64,000 bases of DNA from Codonopsis lanceolata (taxonomy: Eukaryota > Streptophyta > Magnoliopsida > Asterales > Campanulaceae), in NCBI GenBank assembly GCA_013146195.2, contig CM028379.1, forward strand, positions 162,904,437 to 162,968,436. Direction: 5' to 3'. The notes beneath the pieces are model-generated. The model saw nothing but the letters and a program-made list of their open reading frames with translations, did no database searches and had not been told where the DNA came from. Below are positions 58,491 to 64,000 of this stretch, piece by piece; within the stretch, counting starts at the first letter, position 1, and each line of letters begins with the position of its first letter. Made by a program: the position numbers and the translations under genes.

Positions 58491-59330
58491 GCTATTCAGA
58501 GGTCAAGATTTATTTTTTGTACTATCATCCTACGGCTGTCATTTATTTGGTTAACCTCCTTTTCTGAGTTTCCTTATGATGTTAGAATTAGGTTTCCTTA
58601 TAAAACAACTAGATAATTGACTAGAATTAGGTTTCCTTATAAAAAAAACTAGGTAATTGACTAGGGCTATTCATAGGTTGAGATTAAATTATCTTTAAAA
58701 ATTTAACGGTTGAGATTCACCTTCACATTCACATGTGTGAGTAGTTATCCATTTTTAATCCCCTACAATTAATATTATGAGTAGCCACCTTTTTTCTTCT
58801 CCCTATATTTTATCTTCATATTACAAAGTCGCACCATGTGATTAGTGTTTTGAACAATCACCCCTTATAAAATATCAATCCCTCAATTATCACATGAATC
58901 AATGTACTCTCCAACTGTAATATTTTTTAAATAGCACCTTCTATTTAGGTACAGTCATTTGAATTGACGAAATCATATATACTGGCACCGTGTCATAAAC
59001 ACAGAGAAGCCAAAACACATGTGTAATTGGTAAAGACTAATTACATGCTGAGATTAATTCTTTTACTGCAATACTACGCTCTACATTTAATCTAAATTGT
59101 AAACGTGTGAAAGACAGTTACTTTTTTCAATTTTACTGCTTATTTTTCTTTCAAAAATAGATAATTGTTTCAATAAAGACATATTCTACGGCTTACTTAT
59201 TATTTACGGTTTTACAGTCTTACATTTATTGTTTTATGGTTTTACCGATATTGTTTTACTTAGATTTATTGTTTTAACGTGCATAACTAATCAATTTAAT
59301 TTTAGTCCAGCGGTAAGTTTTGAATATTTG
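58491..59330. other. spacer, probably Helitron left part
   Basis: GGTAATTGACTAGGGCTATTC occurs twice (about 58469 and 58652). GGCACCGTGTCATAAACAC at about 58983 resembles the Helitron 3' hairpin zone further right. No gene. The 5' end of the Helitron is not identified. Confidence 0.35.
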
Positions 59331-61078
59331 TATTTTAACTTTTTTTTCTTTTTAATTATTATCTTAATTAACTTAATCAATTTAATTTTTTTCGACTCGC
59401 AATTTCGTATACAAATAAAAAATCGTAAGTTTTGTAATTTGAAATGTTTGTTTTTTTTTCTTTTTAACTGTTATCGTAATTAACTTAATCAATTTAATTT
59501 TTGTCCGACCAGTTTTTTTGTTCAGCAATTTAATTTTTTTCCAGCCCGCAATTTCTTATACAAATAAAAAAAATTTCATAAGATTTTTCTGGCCCATTTT
59601 TTTGGTCGACCCGCAGTTTCATGTACAAATTATTAATTAATCCCTCTATTTCGGGCAAAGAGGCCTTTACGGTTTTACAAATATTTAATTGTAGTTTCTT
59701 AATTAATTTTTTTCATCATGCTCGGTTCATACATTGATCACACTCTTACTGGCATCGTGTCGGGCACGAGTTTATTTTTATAGAATGTTGGACATCTTCT
59801 CATTGTTGTGGTTTTGTTTGTTGGGGTATGTGTATTGGTTTCCATTGATTTAGTTGCTATTATTTTAGCTTTTATGGTTGAATCAGGTTGATTAATTTGG
59901 ATCAAATGTATCTTCGTTCGCATGTTAGATTTTGTATGATAATATGTGGGAGGATTCGAGTTTTGTAGATGAAACAGAAAATTTGGTTAATTGAATATGT
60001 TTGAATTTTTTTTGTCTCATGTGTAGGTGGAAATAATTGACAAAATTATTGTATCTCATGTCTACAAAGTTAAGCAAAAACCCCAAGAAGCAAAGTTATT
60101 GACATTTTTTTTCTTTTTAATTATTATCTTAATTAACTTAATCAATTTAATTTTTTTCTGACCCGCAATTTCGTATACAAATAAAAAAAATCGTAAGTTA
60201 TGTAATTTGAAATATTTGTTTTTTTTTCTTTTTAACTGTTATTGTAATTAACTTAATCGATTTAATTTTTCTCCGGCCCGTTTTTTTGTTCGGCAATTTA
60301 ATGTTTTTTTCGGCCCGCAATTTCTTACACAAATAAAAAAAAATTCATAAGTTTTGTCCGACCCGTTTTTTGGTCGGTCCGTAGTTTCGTGTACAAATTA
60401 TTAATTAATCCCTCCGTTCCGGGCAAAGAGGCCTTTACGGTTTTACAAATATTTAGTTGTAGTTTCTTAATTAATTTTTTTTCATCATGTTCGGTTCATA
60501 TATTGATCATGCTCTTACTTGCACCGTGTCATTGGCACGGACACGAGTTTATTTTTATAGAATGTTGGACATCTTCTCATTGTTGTGGTTTCGTTTGTTG
60601 GGGTATGTGTATTGGTTTCCATTGATTTAATTGTCATTTTTTTTAGCTTTTAGGTTTGATTAATTTGGATCAAATGCATCTTCGTTCGTCTGTTAGATTT
60701 TGTATGATAATATGTGGGAGGATTCGAGTTTTGTAAATGAAGCAGAAAAATTGGTTAATTGAATATGTTTGAACTTTCTTTGTCTCATGTGTAGGTGGAA
60801 ATAATTAACAAAGTTATTGCATCTCATGTTTACAAAGTTAAGCAAAACCCCCCAGAAGAAGAAGATTAAGTTTTCGTTATTGAGAAGACAATAAAATTTT
60901 CTTTTTGTATTTTAACAGTATTTATAATTAAAATATTTATTTCTTGGTTTTCTTATAAAATAAATATCGAAGTAAAATATTTTATTTTGTTAGGTATTTT
61001 GGTTCATTTCCACATTATTTCATTTATTGATAAATTCTCAAACTAACACCGTGCCATTGGTACGGGCAAGAGTACTAG
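59331..61078 (+). mobile_element. Helitron with an internal 765-bp tandem duplication
   Basis: The right end has the hairpin CCGTGCCATTGGTACGG (61049-61065) and then CTAG (61075-61078) followed by T, a typical Helitron 3' end. Inside, 59331-60101 and 60102-60868 are direct copies about 765 bases apart with high identity (TCTTAATTAACTTAATCAAT; CATCTTCTCATTGTTGTGGT). Hairpin-like GGCA(C/T)CGTGTC...GGCACGAG motifs occur at about 59751 and 60520, one per unit. No Rep/helicase frame; the 5' end is not located. Confidence 0.65.
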
Positions 61079-61337
61079 TATGAATAATAATAGTAATGTA
61101 TTGATTATTTACACATTCTTAGAAGATAAAACATAGCTGGTATGGAAAGATAGAAGAATAATTTGATCTTTTAAAGAATTTGTATGAACCGATAATAGTT
61201 GCTTGGTGATGTGTAACAACAAGAGGAGCTAGGCAAAGCCATTGTTTTCATTGTGGAGACTTGAGGGGAGTATTATGAGTTTTTGACTGATCGTGTACGA
61301 AATGTTTAGAGGACTAAACTTATTTTAAGAGGATGAG
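61079..61337. other. spacer, no gene seen
   Basis: Nothing supported. Confidence 0.4.
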
Positions 61338-61510
61338 ATTGTAATATCCCAAAATTTTGATAGTATTATATATTTATATATATTTTTATAATGATTGAGA
61401 TAAATGTACTTGGACCTATATTAGTTTAGTTATCTTGGGCCGGTATTTTTGGTTTGACCTAATTTGAATGGAATGGGTAATTGAGCCTATTTTAGTTTAA
61501 TAGCAAGCCC
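61338..61510 (+). mobile_element. truncated LTR start of the TGTAATACCCC group
   Basis: TGTAATATCCCAAAATTTTG, then a GAGCCTATTTTAG...AAGCCCATTTAG stretch, resembles the beginning of solo LTR B. It appears cut by the next repeat. Confidence 0.3.
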
Positions 61511-64000
61511 ATTTAGTTTTGGTACACAATGAGGTGATTTATTGACGTGTGTCAAATCGTCAAAATTAATTCACTTACTTCCCTAATAACGAGTATAAGG
61601 TAAGTCGGGATCGTATCCACAGGGAACGTTCTACTTATTCATTTTTAGAATTTTACTAAGTAAATAAAGCATACGAATTTATATTTTTAATTAACTAAGA
61701 ATAAACTAACAACTAATTAACTGAAAATTAAAGATTTTAATTAAGCTAACAGGTTAAAAACTTGACTAAATTCAATTAAGTAAAGTCCAGCCAATGAACT
61801 AATTTTCATCTCACATTTTACTTCTGATCATAGATGCAAAAATGTCTTATTAAATCACAAATAAACCGGTTATAAGTATCTACAAACGCCTAACACTCAA
61901 TCTCTCCTTACCGTATTGATAACCAAGAGAAGCTCGTTAATTATCGTCTAACCGAATTACAACCTCCGAGACACTCATAAGATTTAATAATCCCGGTTGC
62001 ATTAAGAAGAGAGAGACCCGATTCAAATCCATGCATATTGAAGCAATAACATGTAACTAAGATTATTCGTTACCGTAATACGGTCCTATTATGCTTGTGA
62101 TGCCTAAAAGGTGTATTACTCGCCATTTTGTTAAAACTGAGGACAATTACGGATCAACAGTAGTAACTAGCCATAGACTATTATGTTAATTAATATTCTG
62201 GCCACAAACATCAATTAAACACAATAATCTTACAACGGGCTAAATGGAGAACGAATAAATATTTGTAACGAAACAAAAATAAATTCTATTAGATCTCACA
62301 GAAGTAAAATGTTAGAGACTTAATTGTTCATTGACTGAAATAGAGTATTTAGCTACTAAACATAATTAAAATAACTTACAAATACCAAGAGTGAAATGTT
62401 CTAGCAGGTGTTGAACTAAAGAAAGAATACAAGTTTCTCTACACTTTCTCTCCTAACAATTGTGAGTGACTTATATCTATAAAGTGACTGCAAGGCTACT
62501 GCCCAATTCCTGCTCGTGCTCTTCCCCTCTCTGCCAAGTTACAACATAAATATCACCTCCTTTTTCCCAATAAAGCCACTACTTGGCAGTTTTTTTACAA
62601 ATAAAACTGCCAATAACTTCCTAAAACTACCAATAACTTCCAAAGCAGTTTTTTTCGTTTAATAAAGAAATAATTCAAGAAGAGGTAATAACTCTCTAAC
62701 TGTCCAGAAGATCTGCTGGACAATTTTTCAGCAGGTTGACATCAGCTTCAGTTCCAGAATTTAGACAGCACATGCCCACGTGACACCACAGAATTTCATT
62801 TTCTTGCAATCCATCACTTTTTGCTTAGCTTCCCTCTTTTGTCAGCTCCCTTCACACCTACAATCATTAACAAGCACAAAACAACCAAAAGTGTAATATT
62901 TACTCTATAATCAATCATAAAATCGCCTAATAATATCACACTTTTGTGCTCCTATCAAAATTCCCCCACACCTAAACTATGCTTGTCCTCAAGCATCTTG
63001 AAGCAAAACAAATATGCATGTCCCTAATCTAGACAACTTATGAAAATATGACATTACTCCAATGCATGTATTTCAATGTGCATTATCGTATGGAAACTCA
63101 AAATTCAATGAAAGTGATGGACATCTTAAAATGCTTCATCTAGACTAACCCACATACCTCTAAAAGTATCTTTCAACCTCTACATATGCATGCCTCAACC
63201 ATTCTCACGGTAGCACTCACTCACTCCAGTGTTTAAACAGGGATGTGTATAATTAAGCACTCAACTCAACACGACGGGATGAAATTACCATAAGCTTGCA
63301 AATAGATCAAATCTCCATCACTGAATATGAGTTCAATACACCAATCAAAAGGTCTTTTAAGGGTTGTAACGGGGCTAGGGGTTAAAAGGTAGGATATAAG
63401 GATATAAGGTGAGATAAAAAATGTCAAAGAAATGCAGTAATAACACATGAATTACTCATAGCTCAATCATCGTTGAAATATGTCCTTATGAAGCTTAAAC
63501 CCTTAATCATAGCACATCTGCACAATTGAAAATGTATATTCGAACTTGACTTCAATCCTGCTTCTTTTTCCTATATTGCTTTGGTCTGCTTCTACAACTT
63601 TTATTCCTTTTCTTTTCTTTCTTTTTTTTTCTTTTTTTTTTACAGCAACTAGAAGAATTGAAGCTTTTATTTACACGCACTACTTAAGCAGAACCAAACA
63701 CAATGTTTAACTCAGCAGAACCAAAACCCAATTTCTCTTATTCTTGTACCAAATAGGATTCACTCCATTTAAATCTCCAACTCACAAATTGGATTAAGAC
63801 TATGATTTACATGAAACTCCTACAATTCTTGACATTAGGTTAATGAAAAAGAGAGTCAAACAGGCGAAGGTTCATTTTGGTTGAAGGAAAGAAATGGATA
63901 GGGCTCTAAAGGGTTAACTAAGGGATAATATTAAAGGGTAGGATAGAAAAAAGATAGCCAAAGGTGGGTGATTCCTAAATGCCTTAATCATATTGGTGCA
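61511..64000. mobile_element. LTR-retrotransposon-derived non-coding block (unclassified)
   Basis: Contains GGGATCGTATCCACAGGGA (61607-61625) and AATTCCCCCACACCTAAACT (62960-62979), then TTGTCCTCAAGCA. From memory, both motifs recur in non-coding parts of plant LTR retrotransposons, but I cannot verify the family here. No frame of useful length; a T-rich tract lies at 63600-63642. The element continues beyond the right edge. Confidence 0.35.

Overview
This window is nuclear DNA from a flowering plant, most likely a eudicot. It is AT-rich and has spliceosomal introns with GT/AG borders, three plant protein genes, and dense intergenic transposon debris: CACTA, hAT, Stowaway, Tourist, Mutator-type, Helitron, LINE 3' ends and solo LTRs. 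The species cannot be named from the sequence. No rRNA, tRNA gene, CRISPR array or bacterial-type operon was seen.

Genes. (1) 518-3355, minus strand: the first three coding exons of a CLPTM1-family membrane protein; the remainder lies beyond the left edge, past a LINE 3' end in intron 3. (2) 29428-37515, plus strand: a complete five-exon PHD-finger protein of the MS1/MMD1 (DUET) group, closest in my memory to Arabidopsis At1g33420, 707 residues, with a 5-kb first intron full of transposon pieces. (3) 56204-57429, plus strand: a complete three-exon secreted class III peroxidase, 338 residues, resembling peroxidase 47. These genes have no evident functional link.

Layout. 1-218 LINE tail; 518-3640 CLPTM1-like gene and promoter; 3640-7771 repeat-rich spacer with a perfect hAT MITE; 7772-13621 a whole CACTA element carrying a decayed auxin response factor (ARF) gene piece; 13819-16971 an LTR with a nested copia-like LTR; 17469-19660 and 20077-22226 two solo LTRs of one family in opposite orientation, each with a perfect 5-bp target duplication; 22622-24062 a hAT element with a nested Tourist MITE; about 24560-28765 a minisatellite-like array interrupted by a Helitron and a Mutator-type element; the PHD gene; 37880-39200 a hAT element; 39690-40860 an LTR-like block; 41220-41650 a decayed hAT copy; 42577-46330 two more copies of the array family; Stowaway and other MITEs; an orphan promoter-like stretch around 47700-48400; 49250-52060 an LTR-like block; 54024-55857 an element with long terminal inverted repeats; the peroxidase gene with a Stowaway MITE in its promoter; a Tourist MITE; a Helitron with an internal 765-bp tandem duplication; then unclassified LTR-derived sequence to the right edge.

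The most notable items are the ARF fragment (two exons with intron preserved, one frameshift) inside the CACTA element, and the array family whose copy near 45-46 kb records the unoccupied state of both insertion sites in the copy near 25-28 kb. I did not find a convincing new multi-gene system; the interest lies in gene capture, nested insertions and transposon-built promoters. All boundaries and identities were read by eye.
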